A stretch of 64,000 nucleotides of DNA, taken from Bradyrhizobium betae. GTDB lineage: Bacteria > Pseudomonadota > Alphaproteobacteria > Rhizobiales > Xanthobacteraceae. Below the pieces are notes generated by a model that did no database searches, was not told the origin of the DNA, and worked only from the letters and a program-made list of their open reading frames with translations. Where the stretch lies: NCBI RefSeq assembly GCF_008932115.1, contig NZ_CP044543.1, positions 3,726,501-3,790,500 of the forward strand, read 5' to 3'. Shown one piece after another: positions 8,670-16,475 of this stretch. How positions within the stretch are numbered: the first letter of the stretch is position 1; each line of letters begins with the position of its first letter. The translations under genes and the position numbers were made by a program.

Positions 8670-9692
8670 ATGACCTACCGCGTGGCACTCAATTTCGAAG
8701 ACGGAGCGACCCGCTTCATCGACTGCAACGAGGGTGAGAAGGTCCTCGACGCGGCCTACCGCAACAAGATCAATCTGCCGATGGACTGCTCGGACGGTGT
8801 CTGCGGCACCTGCAAATGCCGTTGCGAGCAGGGCGAATACGATCTCGGCGACGAGTATCTCGAGGACGCGCTGAGCAAAGCGGAAGCCGAAGAAGGGATG
8901 GTGCTGACCTGCCAGATGGTGGCGTCCTCGGATTGCGTCATAGCCGTTCCGGTGCCGTCCGGAGCCTGCAAGGTGAAGCCAGCCGAGCATGGCGGGGAGG
9001 TGAGCTCGGTCGAACTCGTCTTGGATAGCACCATCATTCTCAAGCTCAAGCTCGACAAACCCGACGCGCTCGGATTCCTGCCGGGCCAGTATGTGAATCT
9101 CACGGTGCCGGGGACGAGCGAGCACCGCTCCTACTCCTTCAGTTCGAAGGTCGGAGCGACGGAAGCCAGCTTCCTCATCCGCAACGTGCCGGGCGGTCTG
9201 ATGAGCGGCTGGCTCGCCAAAGATGCCAAGACCGGCGCCCGGATGACGTTTGTCGGTCCGCAAGGAAGCTTCTTCCTGCGGGCGGTAGAGCGCCCGGTCG
9301 TCATGCTCGCCGGCGGCACGGGACTGGCGCCGATACTGTCGATGCTGGAAGTCCTTGCGGATCGCGGCACCGATCAGCCGGTGCACCTGATCTACGGCGT
9401 CACAAACGACGGCGACCTGGTCGAGATCGAGAGGATAGAGGCACTTGCCAAGAAGCTTCCGACGCTGACCTGGGTGACCTGCGTCGCCAGCCAGGAGAGT
9501 TCGCATCCGTTGAAGGGCTACGTCACCGCACATCTCGCCGACGAGCATCTCAACGCCGGCGATTGCGACGTCTATCTGTGCGGTCCCCCGCCGATGGTCG
9601 AGGCGGTACGGGCATTCTTCACGGAGAAGGGCGTCAAGCCTTCGCACTTCTTCTACGAGAAGTTTTCTGCGACCGAAGCGGTGGCGGCATGA
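8670..9692 (+). CDS. benC: Benzoate 1,2-dioxygenase reductase
   Basis: A 340-residue electron-transfer protein. The N-terminal plant-type ferredoxin domain has Cys40, Cys45, Cys48 and Cys81; it is followed by an FAD domain (RSYSFSS) and an NADH domain (AGGTGLAPIL). It passes electrons from NADH to BenAB. I chose ATG 8670 rather than the in-frame ATG 8652 because an AAGG site sits just before 8670 and the resulting N-terminus matches the family. Its stop overlaps the benD start (ATGA). Confidence 0.92.
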   Translation: MTYRVALNFEDGATRFIDCNEGEKVLDAAYRNKINLPMDCSDGVCGTCKCRCEQGEYDLGDEYLEDALSKAEAEEGMVLTCQMVASSDCVIAVPVPSGACKVKPAEHGGEVSSVELVLDSTIILKLKLDKPDALGFLPGQYVNLTVPGTSEHRSYSFSSKVGATEASFLIRNVPGGLMSGWLAKDAKTGARMTFVGPQGSFFLRAVERPVVMLAGGTGLAPILSMLEVLADRGTDQPVHLIYGVTNDGDLVEIERIEALAKKLPTLTWVTCVASQESSHPLKGYVTAHLADEHLNAGDCDVYLCGPPPMVEAVRAFFTEKGVKPSHFFYEKFSATEAVAA

Positions 9693-10465
9693 TCTTCGCC
9701 GACCGCTTTGCCGGAAAGAGACTGGTTGTGACAGGCGCTGCGCAAGGTATCGGGCGGGCCGTGGCGCTGCGCGCCGCGGCCGAGGGCGGCGATGTCCTGT
9801 TCGTCGATCGGGCGGATTTCGTGAACGACGTCGCGACGGAAGCAGGCGCTCGAGGACACGGTTTCGTCTGCGATCTCGAGACTTACGATGGGGCTTCGGG
9901 CGCGATGGCCGAGGCGGTGAGCCGCTTCGGCGGCATAGATATCCTCATCAATAATGTCGGCGGCGCGATCCGGATGCGGCCATACGACCGTTTCGAGCCC
10001 GAGCAGATCGAGGCGGAGATCCAGCGTTCGCTGATGCCGACGCTGTGGTGTTGCCATGCCGTGCTGCCGCACTTCCTCAAGGGCGGCCGGGGCACCATCG
10101 TCAACGTGTCGTCGAATGCAACACGCGGAATTCACCGCGTGCCCTATTCCGCGGCGAAGGGTGGGATCAACGCCGTCACGCAAAGCTTGGCTATGGAATA
10201 CGCTTCGCGCAACATCCGTGTCGTCGCGACCGCGCCGGGCGGTACCGAGGCCCCTCCGCGACGAGTGCCACGCAACGCTGAGGGCGACACTATCGAAGAG
10301 CAGGAGTGGATGGCCGAGACCGTCGAGCAGGTAAAGGATTCCAGTTTCCTCAAGCGCTACGCCGCGATTGACGAGCAGGTAGCGCCAATCTTGTTTCTCG
10401 CCTCGGACGAGGCGAGCTACATCACCGGCGACATTCTGCCCGTCGCGGGTGGCGACCTAGGGTGA
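9689..10465 (+). CDS. benD: Benzoate cis-diol (DHB) dehydrogenase
   Basis: A 258-residue short-chain dehydrogenase. It has TGAAQGIG nucleotide binding, NNVGG, and the catalytic Tyr and Lys of PYSAAKG, with Ser in NVSSNA. It oxidises and decarboxylates the benzoate cis-diol to catechol, the substrate of catA. The ATG overlaps the benC stop by four bases. An in-frame extension further upstream lies entirely inside benC and is not used. Confidence 0.92.
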   Translation: MIFADRFAGKRLVVTGAAQGIGRAVALRAAAEGGDVLFVDRADFVNDVATEAGARGHGFVCDLETYDGASGAMAEAVSRFGGIDILINNVGGAIRMRPYDRFEPEQIEAEIQRSLMPTLWCCHAVLPHFLKGGRGTIVNVSSNATRGIHRVPYSAAKGGINAVTQSLAMEYASRNIRVVATAPGGTEAPPRRVPRNAEGDTIEEQEWMAETVEQVKDSSFLKRYAAIDEQVAPILFLASDEASYITGDILPVAGGDLG

Positions 10466-10482
10466 CTAATTAGGAGTGCACC

Positions 10483-10698
10483 GTGATCGTCTGTAGTTGC
10501 AATGTCCTTAGCGACAGTCAGGTAAAGTCGACGATTGCTGACGTAAAGCCTTCGAGTCCAAAGCATGTTTACGAATTCCTATGTTGTACGGCCAAGTGTG
10601 GCCGCTGCGCGCGTACGATCCAAGCGATACTGGAATCGAATATCGCGACAATGAGGACAGACAACACCGAGAATGGCGCCTTGGCTTTCTCGTCTTGA
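10483..10698 (+). CDS. Small Bfd-like [2Fe-2S] protein at the end of the ben cluster
   Basis: A 71-residue protein of the BFD-like [2Fe-2S]-binding type. It begins MIVCSCN (Cys4, Cys6) and has CCTAKCGRC further on, giving the expected four-cysteine CXC...CX2C pattern. It starts 17 bp after benD on the same strand, so it is probably the last gene of the operon. Bfd-type domains release iron from bacterioferritin or donate electrons to reductases. In this place it could help supply or repair the iron-sulfur proteins BenA and BenC, but that is inference. The C-terminal 20 residues look unstructured. Confidence 0.7.
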   Translation: MIVCSCNVLSDSQVKSTIADVKPSSPKHVYEFLCCTAKCGRCARTIQAILESNIATMRTDNTENGALAFSS

Positions 10699-10822
10699 TC
10701 TTGCCCGCGTCCGTTGGTCTTGAATCCGAGCCGCACTCAACCGGAGTTGGCGTACATTCGATCTCTTCCATCAGGGCGACGAGCACTCTGATCTCCGAAC
10801 ATAGGAAGCTCGGAGCGAGTCC

Positions 10823-10969
10823 CTAATTGAGGCGGCGAAGCTGCTTGATGATCTCGCGCAGATCGTTCGCATACCCCTCGATGACCCGGCGCGACTCGTC
10901 AACGCGAGATTGTTGCGGCTTTCGCGCATCCTCGCTGGGGCGTTCGTCCTGTGCACTCTTAGCACTCAT
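10823..10969 (-). CDS. Small charged hypothetical protein
   Basis: A 48-residue reading frame rich in charged residues, ending in ESRRVIEGYANDLREIIKQL, a likely amphipathic helix. I have a weak memory of similar short proteins in Bradyrhizobium and relatives, so conservation is plausible but unproven. ATG at 10969 is preferred over a TTG at 11017 because the latter would lie inside an FNR-type box. There is no strong ribosome site. It lies in a 615-bp gap between the ben operon and the BON gene. Confidence 0.4.
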   Translation of the reverse strand: MSAKSAQDERPSEDARKPQQSRVDESRRVIEGYANDLREIIKQLRRLN

Positions 10970-11001
10970 AGGACTAATGCTCGGCCAAGAACCGGCGTGT
11001 C

Positions 11002-11019
11002 CCTTGAGGTAAATCAAGG
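11002..11019. promoter_or_regulatory. FNR/FixK-type box
   Basis: The dyad CCTTGA-N6-TCAAGG contains TTGA-N6-TCAA, the FNR/FixK/FnrN target form common in rhizobia. Its centre is about 41 bp upstream of the small minus-strand frame at 10969 and about 300 bp upstream of the BON-domain gene. It may give low-oxygen control of either side. Confidence 0.5.
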
Positions 11020-11313
11020 AAATCGGCCCCTTTCGACACCAGCGGGGAACGGGGCGTTTGGCGTCCTAGGTGTGAATAGGCGTCCAACATTGACCCCTCC
11101 ATGTCGAGATTAATCAACTACTTAGGACGCCGATCGGCGTTCGGACCCCATGCCGAACAACAGATACAGGGCCAACCTACCGGCCGTTTCGGTTGACGCT
11201 TCACTTTCCCATGACGAACGACAGGTTCATTGCCCTATTATATCTGTCGACTCCTTCCATCAAACGGCGCAGATTTTCTTTTGGAGGAGGGCGCCTTGCA
11301 AGAGGAGACGATC

Positions 11314-11964
11314 ATGAAGACTGATCTGGAACTTCGCCAGGACGTCGAGAGACAACTCGCATGGAATCCGAAAGTCGATGCCACCAAGATCGCGGTGACT
11401 GCCAAGAATGGCGTGGTGACGCTCACGGGGGAGGTACGAAACTTTCTCGATAAGTGGGAAGCGGAGAAGGTTGTTAAAGGCGTTCTTGGCGTCACCGGTA
11501 TCGCAGAAGATCTGAAGGTGAACTTGATCGGCGCAAAGCCGAGCGACACCGATCTGACTGAGAGGGTGGTCAACTCCCTCAGGTGGAACGTTTCCGTGCC
11601 GTCGGAAAAGGTCAAGCCGATGGTTCGCGACGGCTGGGTCACGCTTGAGGGTAAAGTGCAATGGTACTACCAGAAGACGGCGGCCGAAACCGCCGTTCGG
11701 CATTTGCACGGTGTGAAAGGTGTGACCAATTCCATCACCATCGACAACCCTGCTGAACCGCAGGACATCAGCAACAGGATCACCGAGGCGCTCACACGCA
11801 ATGCCCGTCTCGATGCGCACCAGATCACGGTGCAAGCGCGTGGTCATACTGCGATCCTGAACGGGTCGGTCCGGTCCGTAGCGGAGCGCGACGAGGCCGA
11901 GATGGCCGCGTGGTCGGCACCGGGCGTGAACTCGGTCGAGGACCATATCTCGATCCACTATTGA
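11314..11964 (+). CDS. Triple BON-domain protein
   Basis: A 216-residue protein made of three BON domains at about 1-68, 75-142 and 147-215, each with the VTLTGEV / VTLEGKV / AILNGSV beta-strand signature and a terminal glycine-valine motif. BON domains bind phospholipid or act in envelope-stress proteins (OsmY-like). There is no signal peptide from the chosen ATG, which has an AGAGGAGA site; a longer frame starting upstream is less likely. In rhizobia such proteins often belong to stress or microaerobic regulons, which would fit the FNR-type box upstream. The cytochrome c gene follows after 21 bp. Confidence 0.8.
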   Translation: MKTDLELRQDVERQLAWNPKVDATKIAVTAKNGVVTLTGEVRNFLDKWEAEKVVKGVLGVTGIAEDLKVNLIGAKPSDTDLTERVVNSLRWNVSVPSEKVKPMVRDGWVTLEGKVQWYYQKTAAETAVRHLHGVKGVTNSITIDNPAEPQDISNRITEALTRNARLDAHQITVQARGHTAILNGSVRSVAERDEAEMAAWSAPGVNSVEDHISIHY

Positions 11965-11985
11965 GATCGAGAGGAGGCTGGCGCG

Positions 11986-12375
11986 GTGGGCACACCAGCC
12001 TCTATTGAAGATTGCCCTCGTGGGAAGTGGAGCGCCGAGATGGCTGCACTCACGCTCTTGGCAGGTCTCAAGCAGATCGGTGCTGCCAGCGTAGTGGTGG
12101 TGCTTTCCGTTGCGACGGGATCGTCGCCGGCATTCCCCGCGGGCGACGGCGTTTGGCGAGGCGGCGCTGATATTTACAGCAAGATTTGCACGTATTGTCA
12201 TGATGTTGGTGTCGGGCCCGTCATCAAGGGGCGCCAGTTGCCGCCCGAGACTATTACGCAGGTCGTTCGTCGGGGTCTGATCGAAATGCCAGCGTTTCCG
12301 GTGTCTTTCATCGACGACAAATCCCTGCAGGATCTCGCCAAGTATATTTCCCAAAGTGCGGCGCCACGAAAATAG
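11986..12375 (+). CDS. Mono-heme c-type cytochrome (PchC-like position)
   Basis: A 129-residue exported cytochrome with one heme-binding motif CTYCH near residue 65 and a likely axial methionine in IEMPAF. A hydrophobic export segment (GAASVVVVLSVATG) precedes it. GTG 11986 has a strong GAGGAGG site; ATG 12040 gives a more compact signal peptide and is an alternative. Position before a PchX-like gene and pchF matches the cytochrome subunit of p-cresol methylhydroxylase, which takes electrons from the flavoprotein in the periplasm. Confidence 0.75.
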   Translation: MGTPASIEDCPRGKWSAEMAALTLLAGLKQIGAASVVVVLSVATGSSPAFPAGDGVWRGGADIYSKICTYCHDVGVGPVIKGRQLPPETITQVVRRGLIEMPAFPVSFIDDKSLQDLAKYISQSAAPRK

Positions 12376-12384
12376 GAGGCTGAG

Positions 12385-12987
12385 ATGGAGCTTGATCGTC
12401 GCCTCATATTGAATGGCATCGTAGCCACCGGCTTAGTCGGCTTACCAGCGAGCACATCGTTGGCGTCCCGAGCCTTGGCGTCTGATGATGGGGAAGCGGG
12501 GCTTCCGACGCAGCGCGCCATCGCGCTGGTTAATGATGCAGCCGAACAATCCACCTTCCTTCAAGGCATCGCCGCGACCCCGCAGGGCACGACTGTAGAA
12601 ATCATTCGTGCCGATTTCAGCGTGGATTTCGTGCAGAAGCTGAATCGGCTGCTGCGTTCCCGCCCACCCGTCCACATCATCGGTCTGGTCGATGACGGCA
12701 CCGGCGCGTTCGTCGTTCAGATGGCCAGGGCCACAGGAGCGCGTTTGCCGTGGCTCGCTCAGCATGCCGCGCGAGGCGGGAAACCAAGCCACTACGTCAT
12801 GAACGCGGGGTCGCCCGACCTTGCCTCTCAAAGCTCTTTCGCTGACGCCCAATCGTGGCCGGCAGCGTTGGGATCGATGCTTGCCTTGTTTGGCGGCGGG
12901 CACGCCACGGCAGCCCTCTCAGGTGTACCGAGAACAGGAAGCCCACCTCTCACGGGGACTTTCGTTTCGTTCCTGATCGAGCCCTGA
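12385..12987 (+). CDS. PchX-like protein of unknown function
   Basis: A 200-residue protein with a hydrophobic N-terminus after a twin arginine (DRRLILNGIVATGLVGL), so probable export by Tat or Sec. I do not recognise a domain. Known pch operons of Pseudomonas putida run pchA-pchC-pchX-pchF, where PchX is an uncharacterised protein between cytochrome and flavoprotein genes; this gene has that exact position. It starts 9 bp after the cytochrome stop and is followed by pchF after 14 bp. The middle of the protein (VHIIGLVDDGTGAFVVQMAR) could be an alpha/beta fold. Confidence 0.6.
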   Translation: MELDRRLILNGIVATGLVGLPASTSLASRALASDDGEAGLPTQRAIALVNDAAEQSTFLQGIAATPQGTTVEIIRADFSVDFVQKLNRLLRSRPPVHIIGLVDDGTGAFVVQMARATGARLPWLAQHAARGGKPSHYVMNAGSPDLASQSSFADAQSWPAALGSMLALFGGGHATAALSGVPRTGSPPLTGTFVSFLIEP

Positions 12988-13001
12988 AGGAGTTCACGAA
13001 G

Positions 13002-14551
13002 ATGGCAGAGCAGAACAGCGCCGTCCTTCCCCGCGGCGTGCCGCAACAGGCGTTTCAACAGGCGGTCGACAAGTTCCGAGCGTTGTTGGGGGAGGATAGC
13101 GTCCTGCTGAGGAACGAACAGCTGGTCTCCTACAGGAAAATCATGATGCCGAAACCGGAGGAGGAGTTTGCGCCGTCCGCGGCGTTGACCGCCACCACGG
13201 TCGAACAAATCCAAGGCATCGTGGCCATCTGCAACGAGTATAAGATTCCGATCTGGACGGTCTCGACGGGTCACAATTTCGGCTACGGTACAGCGGCACC
13301 GCACGACAGGGGACAAGTCATTCTCGACCTGAAGCGGATGAACAAGATCATCGAGGTCGATCCGGTGATGTGTACCGCACTGATCGAACCGGGCGTGACC
13401 TATCAGCAGCTCGTCGATTACATCGGGGAAAGGGCTATAAGCTATGGGTCGATCCGCCGGCGCCATCTGCGATCGTCGGACCCGTCGGCAACACGCTTGA
13501 TCGGGGCGTCGGCTACACGCCCTACTCGGAGCATTTCCTGTTCTCCTGCGGCATGGAAGTCGTACTGGCCAACGGCGACGTACTTCGCACGGCGATGGGC
13601 GGCGTCAAGGGTGCCAATACCTGGCAGGTCTTCAAATGGGGTTACGGACCTTATCTCGAGGGCCTATTTACGCAGTCGAACTTCGGTGTCGTGACCAAGA
13701 TGGGCTTGTGGCTGATGCCCGAGCCGCCCGTCTACAAGCCGTTTGCCATCAAGTACGAAAAGGACGAGGACATCGAGGCGTTGGTTGAGATGTTCCGGCC
13801 GCTCAGCATCAACGGAATCATCCCCAATGGGGTCGTGCTCGTCGGCACCCTCTACGAGGCCAGCGCCACGGTACGGCGTTCCGACTACACCACCGAGGCT
13901 GGCGCCACTCCCAAGGCAATTATCCAGCGCATTCGTGACGAGCATAAGATTGGCGCCTGGACGGCTTATGCGGCCCTGTACGGGACCAAGGAGCAGGTCG
14001 ACGTCAACTGGAAGATCGTCACCGACCAGGTCAAGGCATCAGGCATCGGGGAAATCGTTACCGAAGAGCAGGCTGGTGAGGAGGTGGCGTTCAAATATCG
14101 CGCTGATCTCATGCGCGGCAACATGACCATGACCGAATTCGGCCTGTACAACTGGCGCGGCGGCGGTGGCTCGATGTGGTTCGCTCCGGTGGCCCAGGCG
14201 CGCGGCTCCGAAACCCTCAAGCAGGTCCAGCTTGCGACGGAGATCCTCAACCGATTTGGCCTCGACTATGTCGGGGAATTCATCGTTGGCCAACGCGCGA
14301 TGCATCACATAATCGATGTGCTGTACGACCGGACCGATCTCGACGAGAGAAAGCGCGCCCATGATTGCTTCGCCACGTTGCTGGATGAGTTCGCGAAGCA
14401 GGGATACGCCGTGTACCGGGTCAATAACGTCTTTATGGACCGCGTGGCCGAGATCTACGGCCCGGAACAACGCAACATCAACCAGACGCTGAAACGCGCG
14501 CTGGATCCGAATGGCATCTTTGCTCCCGGCAAATCGGGAATCACTGTTTAG
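13002..14551 (+). pseudogene. pchF: 4-cresol dehydrogenase (4-alkylphenol methylhydroxylase) flavoprotein, frameshifted
   Basis: Homologue of the PchF flavoprotein (VAO/PCMH family, about 520 residues), split by one frameshift. Frame 1 runs from ATG 13002 through the FAD-binding region (STGHNFGYG, IEPGVTYQQLVDYIGE). The homology then continues in the -1 frame from GYKLWVDPPAPSAIVGPVGN to the stop at 14551. The break falls in G4A3G3 at 13425-13434; restoring one base gives 516 residues, the expected length. The second half keeps the family motifs (DRGVGYTPY, FGLYNWRGGGGSMWF with the Tyr I take as the covalent FAD attachment site, APGKSG at the end). All else is intact, so either a recent mutation or a homopolymer sequencing error is possible. 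Confidence 0.88.
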
Positions 14552-14693
14552 CACACGGAGAATTCTGAGTTTCTTCTCACTAAGTCCGTATACGCGGTCT
14601 TGAGGCTACCGGTTCAGGTGGACAGCCGTCCATGCAAATCGGATGCATAAACTGTTGCAGGCCTCAGTCGCTCTGAAACCGGGAGATTAGGCG

Positions 14694-15266
14694 ATGACGA
14701 AGTACAAGGTCGGGTATCTGATCGGTAGCCTCGCGACCGGATCGATCAATCGCAAACTTGCGAGAGCCCTTACTCTTCTCGCCCCGGAGAGCCTCTCCTT
14801 CACGGAAATCGTTTTCAAGGACTTGCCGCTTTACAGTTATGATTACGATCCCGATTTTCCGCCCGTGGCACGAAAATTCAAGGATGCCATCAAGGCGGCC
14901 GATGCCGTGCTCTTCGTCACGCCCGAATACAACCGCTCGATCCCTGGCGGGCTGAAAAATGCAATCGATTGGGCGAGCCGCCCCTATGGCACCAATTCCT
15001 TTACGCACAAGCCCTCGGCGGTTATCGGGGCGTCTCCCGGCGCGATCGGCACCGCCGTAGCGCAGCAGAGCCTGCGAAGCGTCCTGAGCTTCTGCAATTC
15101 ACCCCAGATGAATGCACCCGAGGCCTATATCCATTTCACTCCCGGTCTCATCACCGACGCCGGCGAAGTTACGGTGGAATCGACCGAACAGTTCCTGCGC
15201 CAGTACATGGTGGAGTTTCACGCCTTCATCGCCAGGGTGCTGTCGGTCTTGCCCCCGGAGGCTTAG
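14694..15266 (+). CDS. NAD(P)H-dependent FMN reductase family protein
   Basis: A 190-residue flavodoxin-fold reductase (ChrR/YieF/azoreductase type). Signatures are GSLATGSINRKLA for the phosphate-binding loop and TPEYNRSIPGGLKNAIDW. It probably reduces quinones or aromatic electrophiles in the cytoplasm, a protective role next to phenol oxidation. It has a GGGAG ribosome site. A 142-bp gap separates it from pchF, and the alcohol dehydrogenase gene follows after 48 bp. Confidence 0.85.
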   Translation: MTKYKVGYLIGSLATGSINRKLARALTLLAPESLSFTEIVFKDLPLYSYDYDPDFPPVARKFKDAIKAADAVLFVTPEYNRSIPGGLKNAIDWASRPYGTNSFTHKPSAVIGASPGAIGTAVAQQSLRSVLSFCNSPQMNAPEAYIHFTPGLITDAGEVTVESTEQFLRQYMVEFHAFIARVLSVLPPEA

Positions 15267-15314
15267 CCGCGCGCTTGGCGAGCTTTATATGGTTCGATCA
15301 GCGGGAGTTCGCTC

Positions 15315-16451
15315 ATGTCATCGCAGCCGGTTCCAACGAGAGAATGTCAAGCCGCTGTCGTCCGCAACAAGGGCGGCCCATTTGCGCTCGAGCAGGTCAC
15401 CATAGGTCCGCTACGCCCCGACGAGATCTTGGTGCGCATCGTTGCGACCGGGATGTGCCATACCGATATGGTGGCGCGAGATCAGGTCTATCCGGTTCCG
15501 CAGCCGATCGTACTCGGCCACGAGGGCGCCGGGATCGTCGTGGTGGTCGGGCCCGGTGTCGAGAAAGTCGCGCCGGGCGATCATGTCGTTCTGACGTTTC
15601 TTTCGTGTGGTCATTGCCGGGCCTGTCTGGAGGGCGCACCGGCCAGTTGCGAGAATTTCAACGAGCTGAATTTCTCCGGCCACCGGCATGATGGCTCGCA
15701 TGCGCTGTGCGATCATGAGGGGCACGAACTCCACGACCGCTTCTTCGGCCAATCATCGTTTGCCGGCTTCGCCATTTCGAATGTGCGCAATGCGGTGAAA
15801 GTCCGAACCGACGCGCCGCTGGAACTGCTCGGGCCGCTCGGTTGCGGCATCCAGACCGGCGCAGGCGCCGTCATCAATGCGCTCAAGGTGGGCGCGGGCG
15901 CGAGCTTTGCGGCGTTTGGCGGCGGCGCCGTCGGATTGAGCGCGGTCATGGCTGCGGCCGTCACCGGTGCGACGACGATCTTCGCCATCGATGTTGTGCC
16001 GTCGCGGCTCGAGCTTGCGAAAACGCTTGGCGCGACGCATGTCATCAATAGCCGGGAGCAGGACCCAGTCGAGGCGATCCGCAGGGTCACCGGAACAGGT
16101 GTCGATTTCTCGCTGGATTCCACCGGGCGCCCCGAGGTGACGCGCTCGGCGGTCGATGCGCTGCGCCCGCGCGGGCTGTGCGGCGTGATCGGCGCCTACA
16201 AGCCTGGCGCCAACCTCGCGATCGATGCCAACGATTTGATGCAGAGCTGCAAGCGTATCCGAGGCATCGTCGAAGGCGACAGCGTGCCGGACATCTTTAT
16301 CCCGCATCTCGTCGATCTGTTCATGCAAGGCCGCTTTCCGTTCGATCGGCTCGTCAAATTTTACGACTTCGACGAAATCAACACTGCTGCGGCGGACAGC
16401 GAAAAGGGCGGCACGATCAAGCCGATCGTCCGCATCAACCCCAACCCGTGA
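15315..16451 (+). CDS. Zinc-dependent aryl-alcohol dehydrogenase
   Basis: A 378-residue medium-chain dehydrogenase. Catalytic zinc ligands are in TGMCHTD and GHEGAG, the structural zinc site has four cysteines (CGHCRAC...C), and the Rossmann motif is GGGAVG. It resembles benzyl/aryl alcohol dehydrogenases (XylB/AreB type). In this cluster it would oxidise an aromatic alcohol such as 4-hydroxybenzyl alcohol to the aldehyde, which the next gene (24 bp downstream) would oxidise to the acid. Confidence 0.88.
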   Translation: MSSQPVPTRECQAAVVRNKGGPFALEQVTIGPLRPDEILVRIVATGMCHTDMVARDQVYPVPQPIVLGHEGAGIVVVVGPGVEKVAPGDHVVLTFLSCGHCRACLEGAPASCENFNELNFSGHRHDGSHALCDHEGHELHDRFFGQSSFAGFAISNVRNAVKVRTDAPLELLGPLGCGIQTGAGAVINALKVGAGASFAAFGGGAVGLSAVMAAAVTGATTIFAIDVVPSRLELAKTLGATHVINSREQDPVEAIRRVTGTGVDFSLDSTGRPEVTRSAVDALRPRGLCGVIGAYKPGANLAIDANDLMQSCKRIRGIVEGDSVPDIFIPHLVDLFMQGRFPFDRLVKFYDFDEINTAAADSEKGGTIKPIVRINPNP

Positions 16452-16475
16452 ACCCGAGAGAGCTGGAGGTTTGAT

